A DNA stretch of 64,000 nucleotides from Parvibaculum sp041688015 (GTDB lineage Bacteria; Pseudomonadota; Alphaproteobacteria; Parvibaculales; Parvibaculaceae). Position 1 is the stretch's first letter. The number at the start of each line of letters is the position of its first letter. The notes under the pieces are model-generated. The model worked only from the letters and a program-made list of their open reading frames with translations, searched no databases and had not been told where the DNA came from. Below, piece by piece: positions 33,389 to 43,633 of the stretch. The position numbers were made by a program, and so were the translations under genes. The stretch lies in NCBI GenBank assembly GCA_041688015.1, contig JBDNIY010000002.1, positions 1-64,000 on the forward strand, in the 5' to 3' direction.

Positions 33389-35474
33389 CCCGCCCGCTCA
33401 CCGCGATCGCAAAGGCAAAAACCAGCGCCACTTCCTTCAGCCGGTCAAACCGGCCCGACGCCCCGCCGTGTCCTGCTTCCATATTGATCTTCAACATGGT
33501 CAGCCGCTCATCGGTCCTCAGCGCGCGTAGCTTTGCCACCCATTTGGCAGGTTCCCAATAGGTGACGCGTGGATCGGTCAGCCCGCCCAACGCAAAGATA
33601 TGCGGATAGGCCTGTGCGCCCACATTGTCATAGGGCGAATAGGAGGCCATGTAGCGATAGGCTTCTTCGCTTGTCAGTGGATTGCCCCATTCGTGCCATT
33701 CCGGCGGCGTCAGCGGCAGAGAGGCGTCGAGCATCGTCGCCATTACATCGACAAATGGCACTTCCGCGATGATGCCGTTGAAAAGGTCCGGTGCCATATT
33801 GGCGACCGCTCCCATCAGCATCCCGCCCGCACTGCCGCCTTGCGCCACAATGCGTCCGCGCGTCGTAAATTTTTCCACCGCCAGATGCTCGCCCGCCGCA
33901 ATGAAATCAGTGAACGTATTGCGCTTCGTCATCAGCTTACCAGCTTTATACCAGCCATAGCCCTTGTCCTTGCCGCCACGAATATGCGCGATGGCATAGA
34001 CAAAGCCGCGCGTCACCAGCGACAGCGCCGTCACTGAAAAACTCGGCGGAATGGAAATGCCGTAGGAGCCATAGCCATAGAGCAGACAAGGTGCCGAGCC
34101 GTCGAGCTTGGTGTCCTTGTGATAGAGTAGCGAAATCGGCACCAGCGCGCCGTCTTGGGCGGTCGCAAAAATCCGCCGTGTTACATAGTCAGCAGGTTCA
34201 TGGCCAGACGGCACCTCTTGGCGCTTGCGCAAGCTGCGTTCGCGCGTCTCCATGTCATAGTCATAGGTCTCGCGCGGCGTCGTCATTGAGTTGTAGCCAA
34301 AGCGCGTCAGCGTCGTTGCGTACTCATAGCCCGGTGCAAGACCGAGGTCATAGGCTTCTTCATCAAACGAAATATCGTGCTCCGCGCCGTCGGCTAAACG
34401 CCGGATCACGATGCGTGTCAGCCCGTCGCGCCGTTCCATGCGCACATGATGGTCGCGGTAAGCCGCTTGTCCAAGGATCAGCGTGCCCGCGCGATGCGCC
34501 ACCACATCGCGCCAGTTGTCGCGACCCGGTGCCCCATGCGGCGCTTCAATGAGTTTGAAGTCTTCTGCCCCATCGACATTGGTGAGCATGAGAAACCGCC
34601 CGCGCGGTGCATCATCCTCAATGTCATACTCAACACCATGTTCGCGGCCTGCGACGAGCACTGGTGGCGTCTCCGGCGCGTCCGCCGGGATCAGGCGAAT
34701 TTCACTCGTCTGATGGTCATGCGTTTCGATCAGCACATAGCGCCCGCTCGACGTCAGCCCCACGCCAACATAGAAGCCCGTGTCCTTTTCTTCATAGACA
34801 AGCTGGTCGTCGTGCGATGGCGTTCCGACTACATGGCGAAACACTTTCAGTGGCCGGTGTTCATCGTCCACATGCACATAGAAAAAACTCAAGCCCGCTG
34901 CGTCCCAGGCAATCCCGCCTGCCGTGTCGGGCACCAGATCGTCAAGGTCGCGTCCGCTCGCAAGATCGCGCACCCGTACCGTGAAATATTCAGAGCCCTT
35001 GACGTCAGCAGACCACGCCATCCGCTTATGCGTCGGCGCGTGATTGACGTCACCAATATGAAAATAAGCTTCGCCTTCGGACTCAACATTGCAGTCCAGC
35101 AACACCTGATCGCCCTCAGGCCCACTCCGACAAAAAACTGGATGCTGCGCGCCTTCTTTATAGCGCGTGTAATAAGCATAAGGCCCGTCCGCTGTCGGCA
35201 CTGACGCATCATCTTCCTTGATGCGCCCTTTCATCTCGCCAAACAGCGTTTCGCGTAATGCGTCCAGCGGCTTCAGCGTCGCTGCCGTATGAGCGTTCTC
35301 AGCTTCAAGATAAGCGCGAATGTCGCCGTCCAACACGTCCGGGTCGCGCATCACCTCGCGCCAATCTGTGTCGCGCAGCCAGGCGTAATTGTCTGTCCGC
35401 GTGATGCCGTGATGGGTGTCGGTCACAGGCCGAATATCAGCCTTAGGCGCAAGGGCAGGGGGCGTCAGCTTCAT
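33384..35474 (-). CDS. S9 family oligopeptidase B
   Basis: 696 residues. An N-terminal beta-propeller (about 70-410) is followed by the alpha/beta-hydrolase domain with the nucleophile Ser in AQGGSAGGMLMGAVAN (about 525), Asp in GGLTDPRVTYWEP and His in EAGHGGASGRFD. These are the S9A oligopeptidase B signatures, cleaving short peptides after basic residues. ATG 35474 is chosen; a longer frame to 35537 only translates a family A repeat (the PSPNPLPRGERAR reading is a common false extension). No signal peptide, so cytoplasmic. Confidence 0.9.
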   Translation of the reverse strand: MKLTPPALAPKADIRPVTDTHHGITRTDNYAWLRDTDWREVMRDPDVLDGDIRAYLEAENAHTAATLKPLDALRETLFGEMKGRIKEDDASVPTADGPYAYYTRYKEGAQHPVFCRSGPEGDQVLLDCNVESEGEAYFHIGDVNHAPTHKRMAWSADVKGSEYFTVRVRDLASGRDLDDLVPDTAGGIAWDAAGLSFFYVHVDDEHRPLKVFRHVVGTPSHDDQLVYEEKDTGFYVGVGLTSSGRYVLIETHDHQTSEIRLIPADAPETPPVLVAGREHGVEYDIEDDAPRGRFLMLTNVDGAEDFKLIEAPHGAPGRDNWRDVVAHRAGTLILGQAAYRDHHVRMERRDGLTRIVIRRLADGAEHDISFDEEAYDLGLAPGYEYATTLTRFGYNSMTTPRETYDYDMETRERSLRKRQEVPSGHEPADYVTRRIFATAQDGALVPISLLYHKDTKLDGSAPCLLYGYGSYGISIPPSFSVTALSLVTRGFVYAIAHIRGGKDKGYGWYKAGKLMTKRNTFTDFIAAGEHLAVEKFTTRGRIVAQGGSAGGMLMGAVANMAPDLFNGIIAEVPFVDVMATMLDASLPLTPPEWHEWGNPLTSEEAYRYMASYSPYDNVGAQAYPHIFALGGLTDPRVTYWEPAKWVAKLRALRTDERLTMLKINMEAGHGGASGRFDRLKEVALVFAFAIAVSGRV

Positions 35475-35492
35475 GTCATCCAAAACAGTTCT

Positions 35493-35531
35493 AGCCCTCT
35501 CCCCTCTGGGGAGAGGGTTGGGTGAGGGGGC
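35493..35531. repeat. GC-rich palindromic repeat (family A)
   Basis: agccctctcccctctggggagagggttgggtgagggg has the shared hairpin and tail, located directly upstream of the oligopeptidase start and downstream of msrB. Confidence 0.75.
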
Positions 35532-35556
35532 CGACACGACGTGTCGACGATGTTAG

Positions 35557-35967
35557 TCACTTATCCGGATCGAAAGCCAGCGCTATCCCGTTCATGCAAA
35601 AGCGCATTCCCGTCGGCTTCGGTCCGTCAGGAAACACATGGCCCAGATGCGCCTCGCAAGTCGTGCAGCGTGCCTCGGTCCGCACCATCCCGTGGCTTTG
35701 ATCCTCATTGTCTTCAATCGCTTCGCGCGATACCGGTGCAAAGAAACTCGGCCAGCCTGAACCGCTCTCGAACTTCGTCTCCGAACGAAAAAGCTCTGTG
35801 CCGCAGCACACGCATTTGAAGCTGCCGTTGCGGTGTTCATGCAGCCACGGCCCCGTGCCCGCTTGCTCGGTGCCCGAGCCGCGCGTCACCGCATATTGCT
35901 CCGGTGTCAACGCCGCGCGCCATTCCGCGTCGGTCTTGATAATCTTCTTGGGTGCATTGTTGGACAT
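35557..35967 (-). CDS. msrB: Peptide-methionine (R)-S-oxide reductase
   Basis: 136 residues. The catalytic Cys lies in RFCMNG near residue 122. Zinc Cys pairs are CVCCGTELF and CTTCEAHLGHVF, with GSGWPSFF and FPDGPKPTG as conserved segments. It repairs methionine-(R)-sulfoxide in proteins. ATG 35967 excludes 20 residues of an upstream extension that encode only family B repeat sequence. A monocistronic transcript is likely. Confidence 0.93.
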   Translation of the reverse strand: MSNNAPKKIIKTDAEWRAALTPEQYAVTRGSGTEQAGTGPWLHEHRNGSFKCVCCGTELFRSETKFESGSGWPSFFAPVSREAIEDNEDQSHGMVRTEARCTTCEAHLGHVFPDGPKPTGMRFCMNGIALAFDPDK

Positions 35968-35982
35968 GATGCCTACCGTCAA

Positions 35983-36078
35983 ATAAATGCTGTCATCCCG
36001 GCGAATGCCGGGATCCAGTAGCCTCATACTCGGAGTTGGCCGCTACTGGGTCTCGGATCAAGTCCGGGATGACAACGG
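35983..36078. repeat. Composite family B palindrome
   Basis: tgtcatcccggcgaatgccgggatcc and ggtctcggatcaagtccgggatgaca face each other across cagtagcc...ggccgctactg, whose arms are also complementary. The whole 96-nt block forms a large cruciform-like palindrome between msrB and the MaoC gene. Confidence 0.75.
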
Positions 36079-36114
36079 AAATTGTGATGAGGGCAGGAGG
36101 CCCTCAATCAAACC

Positions 36115-36567
36115 TCACTCGAAAATCAAACTCAGCGTCTCGGCCACCATCGCGGGGCGTTCTTGACCTTCAATTTCCATCGTCACTTCATTGACGATCT
36201 GATAGCCGCCAGACTTCGGCGTCGCGTCTTTCAACGTCACACGGGCGCGTACCTTGGAGCCGACGGGCACCATATTGGTGAAGCGCACCGTGTTGGAACC
36301 GTAGTTGACGCCGCGCGTTGCGCTCTTGACGCCGCTGATTTTGCCCATCAGAAACGGCAGCAGCGACAGCGTCAGATAGCCATGCGCAATCGTGCCCATG
36401 CCGAGTTCTTTTTGCGTGCGTACCGGATCGAGATGGATCCACTGATGGTCGCCCGTCGCATCGGCAAACTTCTGGACGCGATCCTGATCAATCTCGACCC
36501 ATTCGCTGACGCCAATTTCTTTGCCTTTTTCGGCGATGTAGTCGGCAACAGTGTTGAACATACGCAT
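36115..36567 (-). CDS. MaoC-family (R)-specific enoyl-CoA hydratase-like dehydratase
   Basis: 150 residues with a hot-dog fold. The hydratase motif is ATGDHQWIHLDP (Asp/His pair, about 35-46), followed by GTIAHGYLTLSLLPFL. ATG 36567 has gggaga 7 nt upstream; a 27-residue longer frame has no support. This family supplies (R)-3-hydroxyacyl-CoA to PHA synthesis (PhaJ) or acts in other acyl-CoA pathways. Its link to the phaC gene at the left edge is only a possibility because the two are far apart. Confidence 0.88.
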   Translation of the reverse strand: MRMFNTVADYIAEKGKEIGVSEWVEIDQDRVQKFADATGDHQWIHLDPVRTQKELGMGTIAHGYLTLSLLPFLMGKISGVKSATRGVNYGSNTVRFTNMVPVGSKVRARVTLKDATPKSGGYQIVNEVTMEIEGQERPAMVAETLSLIFE

Positions 36568-36724
36568 GATGGCGTCTCCCGTTCGGTTTGTTGAAATTGT
36601 GTCTGTGATCCACTGCCAATGACCGAGCGTGCACGGTCTTGTCGGCAAATCTCACAGTCTCAAATGCTTAGTCCTAAGGTAGCGATGATGCCACCTCTCG
36701 CCAACCTGAAACTAGGCGTTTTGG

Positions 36725-37240
36725 TTACTGTGATAGCCGGATCAGCACACGGCGATCTTCCAGCGCGTCAGACGTCAGCATCTCCTGCATCCAGCCCCAG
36801 GCCTCGCCTTCCGTGCCGATCACGATTTTGGAGCGCGGCCAGCCCAGCTTTTCAAACTCGCGGGCGACATTGCGGGCGCGCTTTTCGCCCAATGCGGCAT
36901 TGGAGGCCGCATCGCCGTTTTTGCTCGCCTTGCCAAACAGGCAAACCTGTTGGGCCGATTGCCCTTTGGCAATGCCGTAGATGTGCTTGATCTTGGGCAT
37001 GTCCACGACGCGCACCTTGCTCGAATTGGTGTCGAAATAGACATATTTGTCGGCGGACGCTGCGCGCGCAGCGATCGGCTTGTTGTTGCAACGGATGCCC
37101 GTCGAATAGACCTCATTGGCCGCAGACGCTGGTGTTGTGCTCCACACAAGCAGGCTAGCTACCAGCGCCACGCCAAATGTGGTGCCGATGCCTGCCAGTG
37201 TCAGTGTGGCGGTGCTCAAGGGTCGGTGTTCTCTGCGCAT
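36725..37240 (-). CDS. Exported OmpA-like domain protein
   Basis: 171 residues. A signal/anchor helix at about 12-42 (LAGIGTTFGVALVASLLVWSTTPASA ends at a probable signal peptidase site after ASA) is followed by a C-terminal domain resembling OmpA/Pal: VYFDTNSSKV, QVCLFGKASKNGDAASN, ALGEKRARNVAREFEKLGW and DRRVLIRL, the layout of a peptidoglycan-binding OmpA-C fold. ggagg lies 6 nt before ATG 37240. It is likely periplasmic, anchored to peptidoglycan. The hydrophobic segment is within an otherwise short protein, so an outer-membrane barrel is absent. Confidence 0.72.
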   Translation of the reverse strand: MRREHRPLSTATLTLAGIGTTFGVALVASLLVWSTTPASAANEVYSTGIRCNNKPIAARAASADKYVYFDTNSSKVRVVDMPKIKHIYGIAKGQSAQQVCLFGKASKNGDAASNAALGEKRARNVAREFEKLGWPRSKIVIGTEGEAWGWMQEMLTSDALEDRRVLIRLSQ

Positions 37241-37320
37241 CTGCGGCCTCCATTCAAATTGAATCGCAGTTTAGCACATCAAATAGGCCGCGGCTCTGCC
37301 CAAGGCTTGCCGATACAAAT

Positions 37321-37353
37321 ATGCCGCCCGGTGGAAAACCCACGCGGGCGGCA
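37321..37353 (-). terminator. Hairpin after the acyl-CoA synthetase gene
   Basis: atgccgcccg-N13-cgggcggcat is a strong 10-nt stem just downstream of the acyl-CoA synthetase stop. The following tract (atttgt on the minus strand) is only weakly T-rich, so the termination role is probable but not certain. Confidence 0.55.
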
Positions 37354-37381
37354 TGATTTGGCTGTTTATGGCGCTTTTCGA

Positions 37382-38932
37382 TCAGACGATCTTGCTATCC
37401 CGATTGCCCCAATAGCGGTCCCGGATCAGGCGCTTGTAGAGCTTGCCCGTCGGATGACGCGGCAACTGTTCAGAAAAATCTACCGAGCGGGGGCATTTGA
37501 TTTTGGAAAGCTGGCTGAAGCAATATTCCAGCAATTCTGCTTCCAGCTCCGGCCCCACGTCGGCCCAGTCCACCGGCTGCACAACCGCCTTCACTTCTTC
37601 GCCGAAATCCTCGTTCGGCACGCCGATCACCGCCACGTCAGCAACCTTGGGATGCATCACCAGCAGGTTCTCAGCTTCCTGCGGGTAGATGTTGACGCCG
37701 CCCGAAATAATCATGAAGGCTTTGCGGTCGGTGAGATAGACGTATCCTTCTTTGTCCACCCTGCCGATGTCGCCCAGCGTGGACCATGTCGGATGCTTGG
37801 GGTGGCGCGACTCTGCCGTCTTCTTGGGGTCGTTGTGATATTCAAACTCGCTATCGGACTCAAAATAAATCGTGCCAGCTTCACCAATGGGAAGTTCGTT
37901 GCCTTCATCATCGCAAATATGCGTGATCGCATTGAGCGCTTTGCCTACCGAGCCCTTGTGCGCCAGCCATTCTTCCGACGTGATCGCGCAGAAGCCATTG
38001 CCCTCCGAACCGGCGTAATACTCATAAAGCACAGGGCCCCACCATTCTATCATCTGCTCTTTGACGGGGATGGGGCAGGGCGCGGCGGCGTGGATCGCAA
38101 CCTTGAGCGACGACACGTCATATTTTTCGCGTACCTCTTTAGGCATCTTCAGCATACGCACAAACATCGTCGGCACCCACTGGCTGTGGGTAATCTTGTA
38201 TTTCTGGATGAGTTTGAGCGATTCTTCGGCGTCAAAATGCTCCATCACGACGACAGTGCCGCCAAGCCGTTGCACGGCCATCGACCAGCGCAAGGGCGCG
38301 GCGTGATAGAGCGGTGCGGGCGACAGATAGATCGTCTTGTCGTCCATGCCGTAAAGCAGCATGGCCAGGCCGACCAGCGCACCGGGCTCGTCGATGGGAG
38401 CGCCGGTCAATGCGTGCCGGACGCCTTTGGGGCGGCCCGTCGTGCCGGACGAATAGAGCATGTCCGTGCCCGAGGACTCATCGGCAATCGGCGTTATTGG
38501 ATAGGGTGAGCGGGCGGCAAGGAAATCTTCGTATCCCGCCATCTCGCCACCGACGATGAACTTGCGTTCGATCTTGGGAAGGTGATTGCCGCTGACGAGT
38601 TCGCCGACTGGTGCCAGCTCCGTCGAGGTGAAAAATAGACGCGCGCCACAATCGGCTGCGATATAGGCAACTTCGCCTGCGGTGAGGCGTGAAGGGATCG
38701 CCGTGTAATAAAGACCGGCGCGCTGTGCTGCCCAGCAGATTTCATAATAGCGTGCATTGTTCTCCATGAAAATGGCAATGCTGTCGCCGACCTTGAGGCC
38801 AGCGTCACGAAACAGATGCGCCAGCTGGTTGGAACGTTCGTCGAGTTCCTTGTAGGTGACGGTCTCGCCCGTCGCGGCCATGATATAGGCGGCCTTATCG
38901 GGCGTGGTTTTTGCGTGAACGGTAGGATGCAT
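37382..38932 (-). CDS. AMP-forming acyl-CoA synthetase
   Basis: 516 residues of the ANL superfamily. The P-loop is MLYSSGTTGRPKGVRH (about 165), with YAGSEGNGF near 305 (adenine/fatty-acid site), TLGDIGRVDKEGYVYLTDRKAFMIISGG near 400 (hinge and A8 core) and HPTGKLYKR near 500 with the catalytic Lys. It activates a carboxylate with ATP and CoA; the chain length is not clear. ATG 38932 has gggaga 8-13 nt upstream. It is divergent from an enoyl-CoA hydratase gene, so both probably act in one degradation route. Confidence 0.9.
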   Translation of the reverse strand: MHPTVHAKTTPDKAAYIMAATGETVTYKELDERSNQLAHLFRDAGLKVGDSIAIFMENNARYYEICWAAQRAGLYYTAIPSRLTAGEVAYIAADCGARLFFTSTELAPVGELVSGNHLPKIERKFIVGGEMAGYEDFLAARSPYPITPIADESSGTDMLYSSGTTGRPKGVRHALTGAPIDEPGALVGLAMLLYGMDDKTIYLSPAPLYHAAPLRWSMAVQRLGGTVVVMEHFDAEESLKLIQKYKITHSQWVPTMFVRMLKMPKEVREKYDVSSLKVAIHAAAPCPIPVKEQMIEWWGPVLYEYYAGSEGNGFCAITSEEWLAHKGSVGKALNAITHICDDEGNELPIGEAGTIYFESDSEFEYHNDPKKTAESRHPKHPTWSTLGDIGRVDKEGYVYLTDRKAFMIISGGVNIYPQEAENLLVMHPKVADVAVIGVPNEDFGEEVKAVVQPVDWADVGPELEAELLEYCFSQLSKIKCPRSVDFSEQLPRHPTGKLYKRLIRDRYWGNRDSKIV

Positions 38933-39171
38933 TGGGCTCGTCTCCCTCAGAGCGTCGTCAGTAACCAATTGGGCCCGAAGCGATTGCCCAGCATGGGGGC
39001 TTCGCTTTTCTTCGGCTCCGTTGTTATATCAGGTCATTGGAAATTTAGCGGACCTTGTTGGTGGCAAAGGAGCGCAAGTTTGAAGCGCCGTCAACTTTTC
39101 GCTATTGACGCAACGGCGACAACAGGTCTGAGACAGAAAATCTGGCATATGCCACAATAGAGAGAGAAAAA

Positions 39172-40074
<903 letters not shown>

Positions 40075-40076
40075 CG

Positions 40077-40107
40077 AAAAAGGCGGACCCTCTGGTCCGC
40101 CTTTTTT
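40077..40107 (+). terminator. Strong rho-independent terminator
   Basis: aaaaaggcggacc-ctct-ggtccgcctttttt has a 13-nt stem, a 4-nt loop and a T-tract, starting 3 nt after the hydratase stop. It can also stop transcription from the opposite MFS operon. Confidence 0.92.
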
Positions 40108-40204
40108 GTCATCCCCCGGTTTGACCGGGGGGCCATCTCTTGAATCCCTCCCCCTTGAGGGGGGGAGGGAGGAGCGCCTCTTTGGCGCGGAGGGTGGGGG
40201 TGCC
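40106..40204. repeat. Family B hairpin followed by a family A repeat
   Basis: tgtcatcccccggtttgaccggggggccatctc is a family B hairpin, then ccctcccccttgagggggggaggg...gcgcctctttggcgcggagggtgggggtgcc is a longer family A copy with an extra internal hairpin (gcgcctctttggcgc). The two lie directly downstream of the terminator. Confidence 0.7.
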
Positions 40205-40240
40205 TACTTCAAAAAAAACTTTCCCGCAGCATCCACAACT

Positions 40241-41497
40241 TTACCCCCGCCCCGGCGCTTCCATCTTCCACAACGGCGTAAAGAAGAAAATCGACAGCCA
40301 CAGCACTGCCATCAGCCCCACGGGCACCAGAACCGCGTTCAGCACGCCCAGATATTTGATCACATAGCCTGTCAGCAGCGCGCCAATCGGCCCGCCGCCC
40401 ATCGAACTTAGTTGGAAGGCCGAGATCAGCCGCGCCCGCATATGCGGTTCGGCAAATTCCTGCACCACTGCGCGCGATTGCGTCATCGAGACGCCCGCCG
40501 CCAAGCCCCAGCCCAGCGCCAACAGATCGACCACATAGATCGGAAAACCAAAATGCATCACCACCATCACGGTGGAGCCTGTGCACATCGCCAGCATCAT
40601 CGCGCGCCCCTGCCGCTGGATCGGGCGCAGCCGTGACAGCGTGAAAGACGAAATCCCGATGCCGCCGAAAAAGCACATATTGATCAGCGCCAACTCAAAC
40701 GAACTGCCGTTATAAACATCGCGCACCATGATCGGGAATAGCACCATGAAGACGCCCATGAATAAAATACCCGACATGAACATCATCAGCACGACAGGGC
40801 GCAGCCGGTCGCTTTGCCACATCACGACCAGCCCCTCTTTGATGTCGGCCAGTTGCGATTGACGCCGCGCGCCTTCGGGAATGGCTTTGGGCGTCGGATG
40901 GGCTTGGTTGAGGTTCGATGTCGTGATGACCGCGCCGAGCAGCAACAGGCTTTGCAGCCCAAACAGCGCTGGTGCGCCGACGATCATCGCCGTGCCGCCA
41001 ACCAGAAAGCCTGCCACTTGTCCCAGAAACTGCCCGCTCATCGACATGGCAACACCGCGCTGGATATTGCCTTTGAGGTTGTTGATCGCCACCCGCGTCA
41101 GCATCGCGTCACGCGCTGGCATAACATAAGCCCCGATCGTCCCCAGAATAACACCGAACAACAGCATCACGTTGTAGCTCAGATGGCCGGTATAGATGAT
41201 GATCGCAAGCAATATCGGCGGGATCATTTGCAACATCTGCAAGCGTCGCAAGTGGTTGCGCAATTCCGTACGGTCGGCCAGCGCGCCGCCAAACAGCGTA
41301 AAGATCAGCATCGGCAGCATCATCATCATCTGTGCAAGGCCGACACGGGTCGATGATTCATGCAGCACGATGGCAATGAGCCAAGGAAAGATGACGCCCT
41401 GAATGCCCGTCGAAATAAAATAAAACCAGATGCCGCCCATATACCAGGCAAGGTCCGGGCGCAGGCCGTCTTGCGGGGGCAGTTCGGCCTCGTTCAT
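40241..41497 (-). CDS. MFS transporter (tandem copy 2)
   Basis: 418 residues, about 12 helices of the MFS_3/EntS-like family. Seen here: LAQMMMMLPMLIFTLFGGALADRTELRNHLRRLQ in the loop 2-3 motif region, MPARDAMLTRV near residue 125 (typical of EntS-like exporters) and MTQSRAVVQEFAEPHMRARLISAFQLSSMGGGPIGALLTGY in the C-half. ATG overlaps the stop of the upstream paralogue by 4 nt. The paired arrangement suggests a common transcript and possibly a shared function. The substrate is unknown. Confidence 0.87.
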   Translation of the reverse strand: MNEAELPPQDGLRPDLAWYMGGIWFYFISTGIQGVIFPWLIAIVLHESSTRVGLAQMMMMLPMLIFTLFGGALADRTELRNHLRRLQMLQMIPPILLAIIIYTGHLSYNVMLLFGVILGTIGAYVMPARDAMLTRVAINNLKGNIQRGVAMSMSGQFLGQVAGFLVGGTAMIVGAPALFGLQSLLLLGAVITTSNLNQAHPTPKAIPEGARRQSQLADIKEGLVVMWQSDRLRPVVLMMFMSGILFMGVFMVLFPIMVRDVYNGSSFELALINMCFFGGIGISSFTLSRLRPIQRQGRAMMLAMCTGSTVMVVMHFGFPIYVVDLLALGWGLAAGVSMTQSRAVVQEFAEPHMRARLISAFQLSSMGGGPIGALLTGYVIKYLGVLNAVLVPVGLMAVLWLSIFFFTPLWKMEAPGRG

Positions 41498-42777
41498 ACG
41501 CTTGCCTCGTCGGCTCTATAGCCCCAGATCGGCGAAAGCAGCAGCAACCCCAGCACAAAGATCATGACGGCTGAAGGCACCAGCACCGCTTGTTGAATGC
41601 CCATGCCGCCGATGATGAACCCCATGATTAGCGAGCCGATAGGCGCCCCGCCCGAAAACCCAAGCTGATAGAGCGCCAACACGCGCGCGCGATGGCTCTC
41701 GCGTGCCGCAAGTTGCACAATCGTGCGCCCCATCGTCATCGTCGTGCCCGCGCCCATGCCCCAGAGAAAGCAGAGCACGCACAGCACCCAAAAAGGCATG
41801 ATGAACGACATCGCCGCCAATATGACGAGGCCTGATGTCACGGCGGCCATCATCACGCGCCCGCGTCGTTCGATGTGGCCGACCTTCAGCAGTGCAAAGG
41901 TCGCCGCAATGGTGCCGCCCCAGAAAGCCATATTGATCATGGCAAAGCGGGCGGGAAATTCTGCGTCCGTCGAGTGATAGACGTCACGCACCATCAACGG
42001 CAGCACCACCATAAAACTGCCAACATAAAAAAGCCCAACCGCAAAATTGAGGCAGATAACGGCAAAGACGACTTTGTTTTCGCGCGCCGCGGCAATGCCA
42101 TCAAGAATCTGCGCCCAGCGGCTTGTGCCCTGCCCTGTGTGCGCCGGTGGCAGCGGGTCGAGCCTCTGTGTTGCGATGGCACCAGCCAGCAGCATCACCA
42201 TCTGAAACAGCAGCAGGGCAGGCGCGCCCACCACGGCGGCATAGGCCACGATCAACATGCCCACCAGTTGCGACACCATTTGTGCGCTCATCGCCAGCGT
42301 CACGGCTTGCTGAATGCCGGTTTCGGCAATGCGCGTCAGCGCGCTGTCGCGGGCGGGCATGGCAAAGGCGCTCAGTGTGCCCATCGCCAGCGCATAGACG
42401 ATCAGTATATTATAACTGAGATGCCCACTCATCAGCACAGCCGTCAGCACCAAAGGCGGCACAGCGGCCAGCGTATGCACCCGGATCAGAATGCGCCGCA
42501 CGTCGCTATGGTCGGCCATCGTGCCGCCGAGCAAAATGAAAAACAGGGCAGGCGCCATCAGCGTCATTTGTGCGATGCCGACGCGCGCCGCGCTTTCATG
42601 CAGCTCCTGCGCCACCAAATAAGGAAACAGCACAAACTGAATGCCGAGACTTAGGTACCAGCTTGCCTGCCCGCCAAGATAAAGGCGCAAGCGCGCCGTG
42701 CGAGCATCCTTCACCTTGTTGGTCGCCGTTCCCCCCGCTGGCTCATCGCCGCGGCTTTCCAGTTCCACCACCCGCAT
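41494..42777 (-). CDS. MFS transporter (tandem copy 1)
   Basis: 427 residues, 12-helix MFS closely related to the next gene. ADHSDVRRILIRVHTLA and MPARDSALTRIAETGIQQAVTLAMSAQ correspond position by position to those of the other copy. An N-terminal extension RVVELESRGDEPAGG precedes the first helix. ATG 42777 is preferred over a frame from 42927 that would add 50 residues without family support. The stop overlaps the ATG of the second copy. It could form a heterodimeric or sequential exporter with it, but separate substrates are equally possible. Confidence 0.87.
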   Translation of the reverse strand: MRVVELESRGDEPAGGTATNKVKDARTARLRLYLGGQASWYLSLGIQFVLFPYLVAQELHESAARVGIAQMTLMAPALFFILLGGTMADHSDVRRILIRVHTLAAVPPLVLTAVLMSGHLSYNILIVYALAMGTLSAFAMPARDSALTRIAETGIQQAVTLAMSAQMVSQLVGMLIVAYAAVVGAPALLLFQMVMLLAGAIATQRLDPLPPAHTGQGTSRWAQILDGIAAARENKVVFAVICLNFAVGLFYVGSFMVVLPLMVRDVYHSTDAEFPARFAMINMAFWGGTIAATFALLKVGHIERRGRVMMAAVTSGLVILAAMSFIMPFWVLCVLCFLWGMGAGTTMTMGRTIVQLAARESHRARVLALYQLGFSGGAPIGSLIMGFIIGGMGIQQAVLVPSAVMIFVLGLLLLSPIWGYRADEASV

Positions 42778-42839
42778 ACCTCGATACTTCAATTGCTTTG
42801 TGCAGAAACTATAGCACCCGCAATTTGGAGCCAACAGCA

Positions 42840-42885
42840 AGGATGTCATCCCCGGCCTTATAGGAGGGTCCAGAAGCCGCAAGTC
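42840..42885. repeat. Truncated family B repeat
   Basis: ggatgtcatccccggccttataggagggtcc resembles the left part of family B with a damaged right arm, between the MFS start and the NAD(P)-binding protein stop. Confidence 0.45.
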
Positions 42886-42919
42886 TGGAATTGATAGGTC
42901 TTGAGAGCAGGCGTCAGCC

Positions 42920-43612
42920 TCACCCACGCGCCAGTCTCATCATTTCACCATAGGTGTAGGTTTTGCGGCCGCTCGTCTCCGTGGCCGCTGCTTCCACCAT
43001 GGCCGCCGCTACGGTATCGGCTTCGATCCCCTTGTAGATCGCGGCAGGCCCGATCAGGAACGGACTGATATAAGGCGTCAAAATCTTGGCGATGGATTCG
43101 CCGGGTCGCGTTTCATTGCGTGGGCCCATCAACATGCTTGGCCGAAAAATAAGTGTGGCCTCAAAGCCGATGGCGCTCACCGCTTCTTCCACTTCGCCTT
43201 TGACGCGCGAATAGAAAATCGTCGAGCGCGCGCTGGCTCCCACCGCCGTCACCAGCAGAAAGCGTTGCGTGCCCGCCGCCTTGGCCGCGCGGGCAAACCG
43301 CAAGACATATTCAAAGTCCACCTTGCTAAAGGCCGCTTGGCTGCCCGCCTGCTTGATGGTCGTGCCCAATGTGCAGAAAGCATCGCTCGGCTTGAAGTCC
43401 GCCGCCGCAACAGCGGTTTCCACAGCCTCAAACTCGCCGATGATTTCGTGCAGCTTGGGATGCTTGATCTTCAGCGGCCTGCGCGTCACTGCCACCACTT
43501 GTTCATAGAGCGGCGAGCGCAGCAGCCGCTCCAGCAAAAGCCCACCGACCAGCCCGCTCGCGCCCGCAATCAGCGCCACCCGCTTGCCGTCTTCGCTCTT
43601 ATTTGTCGTCAT
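42920..43612 (-). CDS. NAD(P)H-binding oxidoreductase (atypical SDR/NmrA-like)
   Basis: 230 residues. The Rossmann loop ALIAGASGLVGGLLLERLL (about residue 13) and a candidate active site IFYSRVKGEVEEAV (YxxxK, about residue 135) place it among atypical short-chain dehydrogenases of the HTATIP2/CC3 type, which bind NADPH and often act as redox sensors. The gene starts 21 nt after the HTH-citrate synthase stop, so the two probably share a transcript. The substrate is unknown. Confidence 0.8.
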   Translation of the reverse strand: MTTNKSEDGKRVALIAGASGLVGGLLLERLLRSPLYEQVVAVTRRPLKIKHPKLHEIIGEFEAVETAVAAADFKPSDAFCTLGTTIKQAGSQAAFSKVDFEYVLRFARAAKAAGTQRFLLVTAVGASARSTIFYSRVKGEVEEAVSAIGFEATLIFRPSMLMGPRNETRPGESIAKILTPYISPFLIGPAAIYKGIEADTVAAAMVEAAATETSGRKTYTYGEMMRLARG

Positions 43613-43633
43613 CGTTCTTGCCCTGCAAATGTC

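Noticed and set aside
35475..35537. N-terminal extension of oligopeptidase B
   Set aside because: It translates a family A repeat, a common false extension in repeat-rich genomes.
36950..38509. Long plus-strand open frame of 519 codons
   Set aside because: It lies antisense to the OmpA-like gene and the acyl-CoA synthetase, has no family signature and follows the GC-rich shadow pattern.
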